This document shows positions 7,597-15,460 of a DNA stretch of 21,285 bases, piece by piece. The notes beneath the pieces were generated by a model. That model saw only the letters and a list, made by a program, of their open reading frames with translations. It ran no database searches and had not been told where the DNA came from. Within the stretch, counting starts at the first letter, position 1, and every line of letters begins with the position of its first letter. Both the position numbers and the translations under genes were made by a program. Origin of the DNA: Sphingomonadales bacterium UBA7473 (GTDB lineage Bacteria; Pseudomonadota; Alphaproteobacteria; Sphingomonadales; Sphingomonadaceae); NCBI GenBank assembly GCA_002478575.1, contig DLOX01000031.1, positions 237-21,521 on the forward strand. Direction: 5' to 3'.

Positions 7597-8085
7597 ATGG
7601 ATCATCAACCACCCTCCATCGGCATCATCATGGGCAGCACCTCTGATTGGGAGACGATGCAGCATGCCTCAGCTGTGTTGGCGGAACTTCATATCGCCCA
7701 TGAGACGAAGGTGGTTTCCGCTCATCGCACCCCGGATCGCCTCTATGATTATGCGAAGGGTGCGGCGGGGCGCGGCCTGAAAGTGATCATCGCAGGCGCA
7801 GGCGGTGCCGCTCATTTGCCCGGCATGGCAGCATCGATGACGGCGCTTCCGGTGCTGGGGGTACCTGTCGAATCCAAAGCTTTGAGCGGCATGGATAGTT
7901 TGCTCTCTATCGTTCAAATGCCGGGTGGGGTGCCTGTTGGCACGCTGGCGATTGGCAAGGCGGGCGCAATCAATGCGGGCCTAATGGCGGCATCGATCTT
8001 GGCCTTGAATGATCCGGCATTGGCCGAGCGATTGGCGGCTTGGCGGCAAGCTCAAACCGATAGCGTGGCAGATAGCCCGCGATGA
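7597..8085 (+). CDS. purE: N5-carboxyaminoimidazole ribonucleotide mutase
   Basis: 162 residues, normal for class I PurE. The N-terminal GSTSDWETM phosphate/substrate loop, SAHRTPDR with the catalytic His43 (His45 in E. coli) and AGAGGAAHLPGM are all present. It rearranges N5-CAIR to CAIR in de novo purine synthesis, after the PurK step. AGGG (7586-7589) is 7 nt before the ATG. Its stop overlaps the purK start in an ATGA arrangement, so the two are probably translationally coupled. Confidence 0.97.
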   Translation: MDHQPPSIGIIMGSTSDWETMQHASAVLAELHIAHETKVVSAHRTPDRLYDYAKGAAGRGLKVIIAGAGGAAHLPGMAASMTALPVLGVPVESKALSGMDSLLSIVQMPGGVPVGTLAIGKAGAINAGLMAASILALNDPALAERLAAWRQAQTDSVADSPR

Positions 8086-9155
8086 AGCCTTTACCTCCCG
8101 GCTCCACAATTGGCATTATCGGCGGCGGTCAATTGGGCCGGATGATGGCGATGGCCGCAGCTCAACTTGGCTATCGCTGCCACATCTATGCCCCAGAAGC
8201 GAGCGGCCCCGCGTCTGACGTTAGCGCGAAATGGGTGCAGGGGCGCTATGATGACGCGCAGGCTTTGCTGGCCTTTGCCAAAGGTGTGTCGGTCGTCACC
8301 TTTGAATTTGAGAATATTGAGCCTGCGCCTCTAAAGCCGCTTGCCGCCAAGACGCCGCTTTATCCACCCCTATCAGCGCTTGAAATTGGGCAAGACCGGA
8401 TTCGCGAAAAGCGCTTCGCTGCGGACTGTGGGGGGCGAACTGCGGATTGGGCGGAAGTGAACAGCCGCGCCGATTTAGATATCGCGCTTGTGAAGATTGG
8501 CGTGCCTGCCATCCTGAAGACCGTTCGCTTTGGCTATGATGGCAAAGGCCAAGCGCGGATCATGCGTCCAGAGGATGCGGATGCGGCTTGGGAGGCATTG
8601 GGCCCTGGTGCGCCTTTGATCCTTGAGGCCATGGTGCCTTTCCAGCACGAATTTTCGCTGATTGTTGCGCGGGATAGCGCGGGACGCGTCGCTTTCTACG
8701 ACGTGCCTGCCAATGTGCACAAAGATGGCATTTTGGCGCAATCGACAGTGCCTGCGCCTGACCCTGTGCTTGAGCAAGTGCCCGCCGCGCGAAGCTTCGC
8801 GAGGAAGCTTGCTGAAAAGCTCGACTATGTCGGTGTCTTCACCATCGAATTTTTCGCTGGAAAGGAAGGCCCTGTCTTCAATGAAATGGCGCCTCGCGTG
8901 CACAATAGCGGGCATTGGACCATCGAAGGCGCTGAAACATCACAATTTGAAAACCATTTCCGCGCCATCACTGGCTTGCCTCTGGGCAGTACAAAGACAC
9001 GCGGCAAAATGATCCAAATGGACAATTTGATCGGTGACCAAGCCGATGATTGGCTGGAGCTCGCGGCGGAACCCGGCGTTCATTTGCATCTCTATGGCAA
9101 GCATGAAGCGCGACCCGGCCGGAAGATGGGCCATGTGACGCGGATCAGCGAATAG
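8082..9155 (+). CDS. purK: N5-carboxyaminoimidazole ribonucleotide synthase
   Basis: 357 residues, close to E. coli PurK (355). The N-terminal GGGQLGRMMAMAAAQLGY nucleotide-binding segment and VVTFEFENIEP are followed by the ATP-grasp core (KTVRFGYDGKGQ, FEFFAGKEGPVFNEMAPR-type metal site) and the PurK motif VHNSGHWTIEGAETSQFENH. It uses ATP and bicarbonate to carboxylate AIR to N5-CAIR, feeding PurE. Its ATG shares bases with the purE stop. The phaC gene starts 66 bp downstream on the same strand; only a weak hairpin (GCCCG 9164-9168 / CGGGC 9175-9179) with no T-run lies between, so read-through is possible. Confidence 0.97.
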   Translation: MKPLPPGSTIGIIGGGQLGRMMAMAAAQLGYRCHIYAPEASGPASDVSAKWVQGRYDDAQALLAFAKGVSVVTFEFENIEPAPLKPLAAKTPLYPPLSALEIGQDRIREKRFAADCGGRTADWAEVNSRADLDIALVKIGVPAILKTVRFGYDGKGQARIMRPEDADAAWEALGPGAPLILEAMVPFQHEFSLIVARDSAGRVAFYDVPANVHKDGILAQSTVPAPDPVLEQVPAARSFARKLAEKLDYVGVFTIEFFAGKEGPVFNEMAPRVHNSGHWTIEGAETSQFENHFRAITGLPLGSTKTRGKMIQMDNLIGDQADDWLELAAEPGVHLHLYGKHEARPGRKMGHVTRISE

Positions 9156-9221
9156 GCCGAAAAGCCCGGTGACGCGGGCGATATCCTGGCCTATGCATGA
9201 TCCACAGCAGGAGCCTACCGC

Positions 9222-10817
9222 ATGACCGATCTGCCCCCTCCCTTTGGCCAAATGCCTTTTGCCAATTTGGGCGACGTATCCGAAGGGTGGAAGCATGCGC
9301 TGGACAGTTGGGGCCAGGCCTTGGCGCCGCTCGCCGCGACACCGTTTGGCAAAGTTGATCCCAAGGACCGGCGCTTTGCAGGCCCCGAATGGGATCATCC
9401 GCTGTTTGATATCATGCGGCGTGGCTATAGCGCGATGGCAGAGCAGATGATGGATGCGGCTCGGTCTGCCGAGGGGATTGACCCAGCCGCCAAAGCGCGG
9501 CTGATCTTCTCAACCCAAATGCTGATCGACGCGATGAGCCCAGCCAATTCGCCTTTCACTAATCCCATCGCCCTTCAAAAGGCGGTTGAGACCAAAGGCG
9601 CGAGCCTGATGGCGGGCGTCGCTCATATGATGGCCGACATGAAGCGCGGGCAGCTGACCCACACGGACCCCAACGCCTTTCGCTTGGGAGAGAATATCGC
9701 GGCAACGCCCGGCAAAGTGATTTACCAGACGCCTTTGTTTCAGCTGATCCACTATGCGCCTTCAACAGAAGAAGTGCTGGAAACCCCGCTGATCATCTTC
9801 CCGCCTTGGATCAACCGTTTCTATATTCTCGATCTGACGGCCGAGAAAAGCTTCATCAAATGGTGCGTTGACCAAGGGATTTCGGTCTTCATGGTCAGTT
9901 GGAAATCGGCTGACTCGTCAATGGCCGATGTGGTCTGGGATGATTATATCGCGGCACAAATTGACGCGATTGATCAGGTGCGGGGCCTTCTCAGCGTCGA
10001 TGATGTTCACACGATCGGCTATTGCGTGGCCGGCACCACGCTTGCAGCAACGCTTGCCGTGCTCGCCGCGAAAGGCGAGGCCGCCAAAGTGCGCTCTGTG
10101 ACCTTCTTCACGGCTCAAGTGGATTTCAGCCAAGCCGGGGATTTGCTGAACTTCATTGATGATCAGCAATTGTCGATGATTGAGGCGCTGGAGCAAGATG
10201 GTTATCTCGACGGCCGTTATCTTGCGCTGACTTTCAACATGCTGCGCGGCCGCGATCTCATCTGGTCTAACGTTGTCAAAAACTATCTGCTGGGCGAGGA
10301 CTATCCCGCCTTTGATTTGCTCCATTGGAATGGCGACGTCACCAACTTGCCAGCCAAATGGCATCGGTCTTACTTGCGGGACTTGTATCGCGACAATCGC
10401 TTGGTGCAGCCGGGTGCTCTAACGGCATTGGGCGTTGGCATTGATCTCACGCAAGTGAAAACGCCTGCCTATGTGCAAGCAGGCAAGGAAGATCATATCG
10501 CGCCATTGCCTAGCGTTTGGAAATTGACTGAGCATTTGAAGGGCCCCATTCGTTTCTTGCTCGCAGGATCGGGGCATATCGCCGGCGTTGTTAATCCACC
10601 ATCATCGGGCAAATATCAGCATTGGACCAATGATGCGCCTTTGACGACGCTTGAGGATTTCATTGCAGGCGCGACTGAAACCAAGGGCAGTTGGTGGCCG
10701 GATTGGCAGCGTTGGATACTCTCTCATGGCGACAAGACGGTGAAAGCGCCCATCCCCAGCGAAGGCAAACTTAAGCCGCTGGAAGATGCCCCCGGGAGCT
10801 ATGTGAAGACGCGGTAG
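9222..10817 (+). CDS. phaC: Class I poly(R)-hydroxyalkanoate synthase
   Basis: 531 residues, somewhat shorter than the Cupriavidus enzyme (589). The PhaC N-terminal region is followed by an alpha/beta-hydrolase core. The lipase-like box GYCVAGT has catalytic Cys268; Asp424 in GKEDHIAP and His452 in GSGHIAGVVNPP complete the triad seen in class I synthases. The family polymerises (R)-3-hydroxyacyl-CoA into PHA granules. AGGAG lies 8 nt before the ATG. No phaA, phaB, phasin, PhaR or depolymerase gene is in the window, so substrate supply must come from elsewhere. The last 47 bp overlap the convergent MFS gene. Confidence 0.95.
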   Translation: MTDLPPPFGQMPFANLGDVSEGWKHALDSWGQALAPLAATPFGKVDPKDRRFAGPEWDHPLFDIMRRGYSAMAEQMMDAARSAEGIDPAAKARLIFSTQMLIDAMSPANSPFTNPIALQKAVETKGASLMAGVAHMMADMKRGQLTHTDPNAFRLGENIAATPGKVIYQTPLFQLIHYAPSTEEVLETPLIIFPPWINRFYILDLTAEKSFIKWCVDQGISVFMVSWKSADSSMADVVWDDYIAAQIDAIDQVRGLLSVDDVHTIGYCVAGTTLAATLAVLAAKGEAAKVRSVTFFTAQVDFSQAGDLLNFIDDQQLSMIEALEQDGYLDGRYLALTFNMLRGRDLIWSNVVKNYLLGEDYPAFDLLHWNGDVTNLPAKWHRSYLRDLYRDNRLVQPGALTALGVGIDLTQVKTPAYVQAGKEDHIAPLPSVWKLTEHLKGPIRFLLAGSGHIAGVVNPPSSGKYQHWTNDAPLTTLEDFIAGATETKGSWWPDWQRWILSHGDKTVKAPIPSEGKLKPLEDAPGSYVKTR

Positions 10818-12006
10818 CATCGTCAGGCTCGGTCTTTACCGCTGCAATCATCACTGCCGCTAATGCCAACAAACCCGCCCCCATCAACTCGGCAACAACA
10901 TAGCTTCCTGCATAATCATGCATCCAGCCAAAGGCTACAATTCCCGCTGCATTGCCGATCCAACCGATAGCGATAATCCAGCCGTACACAGTGCCGTAGC
11001 GTCCCAAGCCAAATCGCCGCGCGGTAAACCAAGCGAACAGGTCAATCTCCGCGCCTTGCTGAACGCCAACCAACAGCACCGCAAAGACGGCGAGCCAAGG
11101 CGATAGGTCAAACAATCCCAGCATTAAAAACCCTGCCGCAGGGAAGAAAGTGAAGACAAAGCCAACAACCCGCGGATTGGTCCGGTCTAGAAAATAGCCT
11201 GCTACAATCCGACCCAACACTTGACCAAGCGCATAGCCCGTAATGCCAAAGGCGGCGATCTGGGGTGAAAGCCCTTCTTCCTGCACCATGGGGGACAATT
11301 GGCTGATCAGTCCAGACCCGGGGATCGCCATGCAGAGCATTGCGCCGCACATCAGCCAGAAGTTCATATCGCCAAAATGGGATTTGTCAGCTCCAGACGT
11401 TGGTTTTGCATCTTGTGGGCCAGCAGGTCCCTCGGGCGGGCATTCTTTCACCAGCCACAAGGTGAGGGGAAGGCCCACGACGGCGGAAACAATCGCCAGC
11501 GCCACAAAACCCGAACGCCAGCCCTCTTCTGCAATCAGCATGGCAAGAAGGGGCGGCGTAATCGCAGCAGTCAGCGCCAATCCCAGAGCAACTATGCCCA
11601 GCGCCAAACCCCGCTGTTCCCAAAACCACGCATTGACGGGCCGTGTGTAGGCCAATGGCCCGCATCCGACGCCCGCCGCGCCGTAGAGAAAAGCAATCAA
11701 AGCGAAGTGCGTAATGCTCGATACCAATCCCGCCATCGCCAAATGGCCAACCGCAACCGTCAGGGTGCAGAAGCTAAACACAAGCGCAAAGCCGCGCCGA
11801 TCCAGAATTCGGCCAATCACCGGGGCGACCAGCGCGCCGACCACGATCAAAGCCTGCACGTTGGAGAATTCACCCCGCGACATGCCAAATTCTTTGATCA
11901 TGTCGTTCGAAAACAGGCTGAATACATAATAGAAGAGGGGAATGCCGAGGCCTGAACCAATGGCGGCACCAAGGACGATCTTCCAGCCGCGCTGCCATTC
12001 ACCCAC
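10771..12006 (-). CDS. MFS transporter, about 12 membrane segments
   Basis: 411 residues, mostly hydrophobic with about 12 predicted membrane helices split by a polar central loop (KECPPEGPAGPQDAKPTSG). The motif-A-like sequence GRILDRRG lies between helices 2 and 3, with a second version (GRIVAGYFLDRTNP) in the other half. The style is that of the monocarboxylate/oxalate-formate-type MFS branch, but the substrate is not readable. The start is GTG at 12006 with GGAG and a 7-nt spacing. It is divergent from the P450 gene across 253 bp, which could suggest shared control; this is only an inference. The C-terminal codons overlap phaC. Confidence 0.88.
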   Translation of the reverse strand: MGEWQRGWKIVLGAAIGSGLGIPLFYYVFSLFSNDMIKEFGMSRGEFSNVQALIVVGALVAPVIGRILDRRGFALVFSFCTLTVAVGHLAMAGLVSSITHFALIAFLYGAAGVGCGPLAYTRPVNAWFWEQRGLALGIVALGLALTAAITPPLLAMLIAEEGWRSGFVALAIVSAVVGLPLTLWLVKECPPEGPAGPQDAKPTSGADKSHFGDMNFWLMCGAMLCMAIPGSGLISQLSPMVQEEGLSPQIAAFGITGYALGQVLGRIVAGYFLDRTNPRVVGFVFTFFPAAGFLMLGLFDLSPWLAVFAVLLVGVQQGAEIDLFAWFTARRFGLGRYGTVYGWIIAIGWIGNAAGIVAFGWMHDYAGSYVVAELMGAGLLALAAVMIAAVKTEPDDATASSHSSRGHLPAA

Positions 12007-12076
12007 TGTTGCTCTCCAGTTGTTCTTTGCAACGGATTAGCAGCCTAATGCAGGCGGTCAAATCCTAACTCCACCA

Positions 12077-12188
12077 CGTCATTCCGGGCTTGACCCGGAA
12101 TCTATGCCTCCATGTTCATGCCAGTCTGGATGCATCAAGCTTGTCTTTGCCTGTGAGGCATGGATTCCGGGTCAAGCCCGGAATGACG
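12077..12188. repeat. Long near-perfect inverted repeat of the alphaproteobacterial REP type
   Basis: Arms 12077-12110 and 12155-12188 are 34 bp long with one mismatch (T12103 against G12162, a wobble in RNA); the outer 26 bp are perfect. The spacer is 44 bp. Each arm is also a hairpin by itself, because ATTCCGGG and CCCGGAAT flank CTTGA. So the element can fold as one long stem or two short ones. The CATTCCGGGCTTGACCCGG unit is widely seen in alphaproteobacterial intergenic DNA (recollection). It fills the gap between the divergent MFS and P450 genes. I see no convincing promoter in the rest of this gap. Confidence 0.9.
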
Positions 12189-12259
12189 GTTTGACCCACT
12201 GGACACTGGCGGCCAGCATGGTAGCGTCAGGACCATAACAGAGAGGATCAACAAGCCCC

Positions 12260-15200
12260 ATGGGTGCCCAAACCGAAATCCCATCACCACCCACTTTGCC
12301 GCTCATCGGCAACCTCCATCAAATCCCCAAAGCCGGGCTGATCCAGCATCTGATGGATGTCGCGCGGGATTTTGCTGATCCGGGCATCTTCAAGCTTTAT
12401 TTCGGTTCCTATGTGTCGATGTGGGTATCTCACCCTGATCTGGTCGCGGAACTGTGCGACGAGAAACGCTTCCGCAAGATTCCGGGGCCGGGGTTGCGTT
12501 CGGTCCGCTCCTTTGCCGGTGATGGGCTATTCACAAGCTTTAGCGAAGAGGCCAATTGGTCAAAGGCGCATAATATCCTTCTGCCGGCCTTCAGCCAACG
12601 ATCGATGCGTGGCTATTTTGACATGATGGTCGAAGTTGCGGACGCGCTGGTGGCCAAATGGGATCGGCTGGCGGGACAAGAAGTCAATGTGCCCGACGAT
12701 ATGACGCGCTTCACGCTGGATAGCATTGCCATTGCCGGCTTTGGATATCGCTTCAACAGCTTTGAAAAGGATCAGCTCGACCCCTTCCTTGAATCGCTCT
12801 CAACTGCGCTCATCGAGTGCATGAACAAGACGACGCGGCTTCCCATCCAGCAGCGCTTTGCCAATAAGTCGAAAGAGCGGCTGGCCGAAGCGATTGGAAT
12901 AATGAATGGCTTGGTCGATGAAGTGATTGCTGAGCGCCGCGCGAACCCAACCGACAGCGGCGATCTTTTGAACTTGATGCTCACTGCCAAGGATCCCCAA
13001 TCGGGTGAGAAGCTCGACGATCTGAACATCCGTTATCAGATTCTCACCTTCCTCATCGCGGGCCATGAAACCACATCAGGCATGCTGAGCTTTGCCTTCT
13101 ATCATTTGCTCCGCAACCCCGCGATTTTGGCACAGGCCTATGCCGAGGTCGATCGGGTTTTGCCCGGCGACAAACGCCCAGACTATGCCGATGTCGCAAA
13201 GCTCGACGTGATTGAGCGCATCTTGAAAGAGACTTTGCGCTTCTGGCCCACAGCACCCTCTTTCTCAGTTGGTCCCTTTGAAGACCAAGTCGTTGGTGGC
13301 CGTTGGACCTTCCGCAAAGATCGCCCGGTCAATGTGATGACGCCTGCGCTGCATCGCCATCCAGCAGTTTGGGATCGCCCGCTTGATTTTGATATTGATC
13401 GTTGGCTTCCAGAGGCTGAGGCGAAGCGCCACCCCCATGCCTATAAGCCCTTTGGCAATGGCGTTCGGGCCTGCATTGGGCGGCAATTCGCGATGGTGGA
13501 GGCGAAGCTTGCGATGGCGATGCTCCTCCAGAAGTTCGCCATCTCAGACCGGCGCGATTATCGGCTGACGATCAAAGAAACCCTGTCAATCAAGCCCGAT
13601 GATTTCACGATGCGGATCGATGCGCGGCCTGCGCACAGCCGGATCGCGGTTTCGGCGGCAGAGGCCGTCAGCAATGATAATCCAGCTGATCTTCATGCGG
13701 CCGGGGCAGGCAAGCGCTTATCCGTCATCTGGGGCACGTCGCTTGGCACAGCGCGTGACATTGCTGAAGAAATCGCGGAACGCGCTGAGGCTGACGGGTT
13801 TGAAGTCCGGGTGCGATCCATGGATGAGGCGCTGGGGACCATCCCAGAGGAGCGCATCGTCGTTGCCATCACGGCGACATATAATGGCAGGGCTCCCGAT
13901 AGCGCCACCAAGGCCGAGGCCGCGCTTGATAGTGGCTATTTCGAAGGGACGGAGTGGCCCACCACCCAATATGCGGTGTTGGGCATTGGGTCTTCGAGCT
14001 GGCCCAACTATCAGGCTTTCCCGAAGCGTGTGGATGAGGCCTTTGCGGCAACAGGGGCGCAGCGGCTGGTCCCAATGGGCCAAGCCGATACCGAAGGCGA
14101 TTTTGATGGCGCTGTCTCTGCGTTCCTCAAATCGCTTTGGGCCGCTCTGGGTGCATCCGGAGAAGAGGTGAGGGCGTCCAGCTTGGGCCTCACCTTTGTT
14201 GACAATCGCGATGCTCGGGCGGCGGTTCTCCCTGATCAGGCGCAACCGCTTGAGATTTTAAGCAACACCGAATTGGTCGCGCCCGCAGAAGGTTTGTTCG
14301 ATACCAGTCGCACGCCAGCACGGGCATCGACGCGGCTCATCCGGATCAAGCTTGGCGAAGGGATGACCTATAAGACCGGCGATCATATCGCCATTTATGC
14401 CAAGAACCCCAAGGCACAGGTTGACCTCGCGATTGAGCGATTGGGCGTTCCGGGTGCCGCGCAACTGGTGCTTTCGGGCACGTCAGGCCGCTTCCGCCAT
14501 TTGCCTTTGGGGCGGACCGTGACGGTGCGGCAATTGCTGACGGACTTTGTCGAAATCCAAGACCCGCTGCCGCGCCGTGCGCTGGACGCGGCAATTGCGG
14601 CCACACGCTGCCCCCATACGCTGGCGCAGTTGAAGGATCTGGCTGGCGACGGTTGGCATGAGGTCGCAGAACAGCGACTTTCTTTATTGGGTCTTCTCAT
14701 CAAATATCCAGCGATTGAGATGGAAATGGAGAGCTTTGTTGAGCTTTCCGCAGCCATTGCGCCGCGATTCTATTCGATCGCCTCGAGCCCGCTGGTTGAC
14801 CCCGTTGTGGCTGACCTGATCGTTGGTACCATGCGCGCGCCGGCTTGGTCTGGCGTGGGAGAGCATCAAGGCTTTGCCTCATCCCATATGCGCGATTTGG
14901 AGGCCGGAGAGGCGGTCTTTGGCTATATCCGTTCGCCGAATCCGCCCTTCCAGCCCCCGGCTGATTTGGCCACGCCGATGATCTTGATCGGCCCCGGGAC
15001 AGGCTTTGCTCCGTTCAGAGGCTTCTTGCAGGAACGAGAAGCTGGCCGCGCGAAGGGCCAGACCACAGGCCCCATCCATCTCTTCTTCGGCTGCAAGCAT
15101 CCTGAGCATGACTGGTTGGTGCGGGGTGAAATGGAGGGCTGGCAGGCGTCGGGCTTGGCGCAGGTTCATCTTGCCCATTCGGCTGTACCCGATCACCCCT

Positions 15201-15439
15201 ATGCCTATGTCCAGCATGCGATTGCAGGTGCTGCCGACACGCTTTGGCCGTTGATCGAGGCTGGCGCTCAAATCTTCGTCTGCGGCGATGGCAAGCGTAT
15301 GGCGCCTGCTGTGCGTGAAGCGTTCATCACGCTGCGGTCAGCCAAGACCGGCGAAGACCGCAACACCGCTTCCCAATGGCTGGAAGACGAAATTACGGAA
15401 GAGCGTTACCATCAAGATGTTTATGGATTTGGGAAATAG
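12260..15439 (+). CDS. Self-sufficient CYP102-type cytochrome P450 / P450 reductase fusion
   Basis: 1059 residues, collinear with P450 BM3 (about 1049). Residues 1 to about 460 are the P450: I-helix AGHETTS (267-273), ETLR (324-327) and haem loop FGNGVRACIG with Cys405. After a short linker come a flavodoxin-like FMN domain (WGTSLGTA from 491) and an FAD/NAD(P)H reductase (RFYSIASSP from 836, GPGTGFAPFRG from 911, CGDGKRMAPAV). The expected reaction is O2- and NAD(P)H-dependent hydroxylation of fatty-acid-like substrates in the cytosol. BM3 Phe87 is kept (Phe91), but Arg47 and Tyr51 are Tyr51 and Trp55. In the 2'-phosphate site Ser965 is kept (Ser974), Arg966 is Ala975 and Lys972 is Tyr981. 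The C-terminal FAD-stacking Trp1046 is Tyr1055. These numbers come from hand alignment. An SD-like AGAGGA lies 12 nt before the ATG. Confidence 0.96.
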   Translation: MGAQTEIPSPPTLPLIGNLHQIPKAGLIQHLMDVARDFADPGIFKLYFGSYVSMWVSHPDLVAELCDEKRFRKIPGPGLRSVRSFAGDGLFTSFSEEANWSKAHNILLPAFSQRSMRGYFDMMVEVADALVAKWDRLAGQEVNVPDDMTRFTLDSIAIAGFGYRFNSFEKDQLDPFLESLSTALIECMNKTTRLPIQQRFANKSKERLAEAIGIMNGLVDEVIAERRANPTDSGDLLNLMLTAKDPQSGEKLDDLNIRYQILTFLIAGHETTSGMLSFAFYHLLRNPAILAQAYAEVDRVLPGDKRPDYADVAKLDVIERILKETLRFWPTAPSFSVGPFEDQVVGGRWTFRKDRPVNVMTPALHRHPAVWDRPLDFDIDRWLPEAEAKRHPHAYKPFGNGVRACIGRQFAMVEAKLAMAMLLQKFAISDRRDYRLTIKETLSIKPDDFTMRIDARPAHSRIAVSAAEAVSNDNPADLHAAGAGKRLSVIWGTSLGTARDIAEEIAERAEADGFEVRVRSMDEALGTIPEERIVVAITATYNGRAPDSATKAEAALDSGYFEGTEWPTTQYAVLGIGSSSWPNYQAFPKRVDEAFAATGAQRLVPMGQADTEGDFDGAVSAFLKSLWAALGASGEEVRASSLGLTFVDNRDARAAVLPDQAQPLEILSNTELVAPAEGLFDTSRTPARASTRLIRIKLGEGMTYKTGDHIAIYAKNPKAQVDLAIERLGVPGAAQLVLSGTSGRFRHLPLGRTVTVRQLLTDFVEIQDPLPRRALDAAIAATRCPHTLAQLKDLAGDGWHEVAEQRLSLLGLLIKYPAIEMEMESFVELSAAIAPRFYSIASSPLVDPVVADLIVGTMRAPAWSGVGEHQGFASSHMRDLEAGEAVFGYIRSPNPPFQPPADLATPMILIGPGTGFAPFRGFLQEREAGRAKGQTTGPIHLFFGCKHPEHDWLVRGEMEGWQASGLAQVHLAHSAVPDHPYAYVQHAIAGAADTLWPLIEAGAQIFVCGDGKRMAPAVREAFITLRSAKTGEDRNTASQWLEDEITEERYHQDVYGFGK

Positions 15440-15460
15440 CAGAGCCAAATCGGGGGCGAT

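Noticed and set aside
11299..11955. 218-codon plus-strand open frame
   Set aside because: Antisense to the MFS transporter, with a composition typical of a shadow frame.
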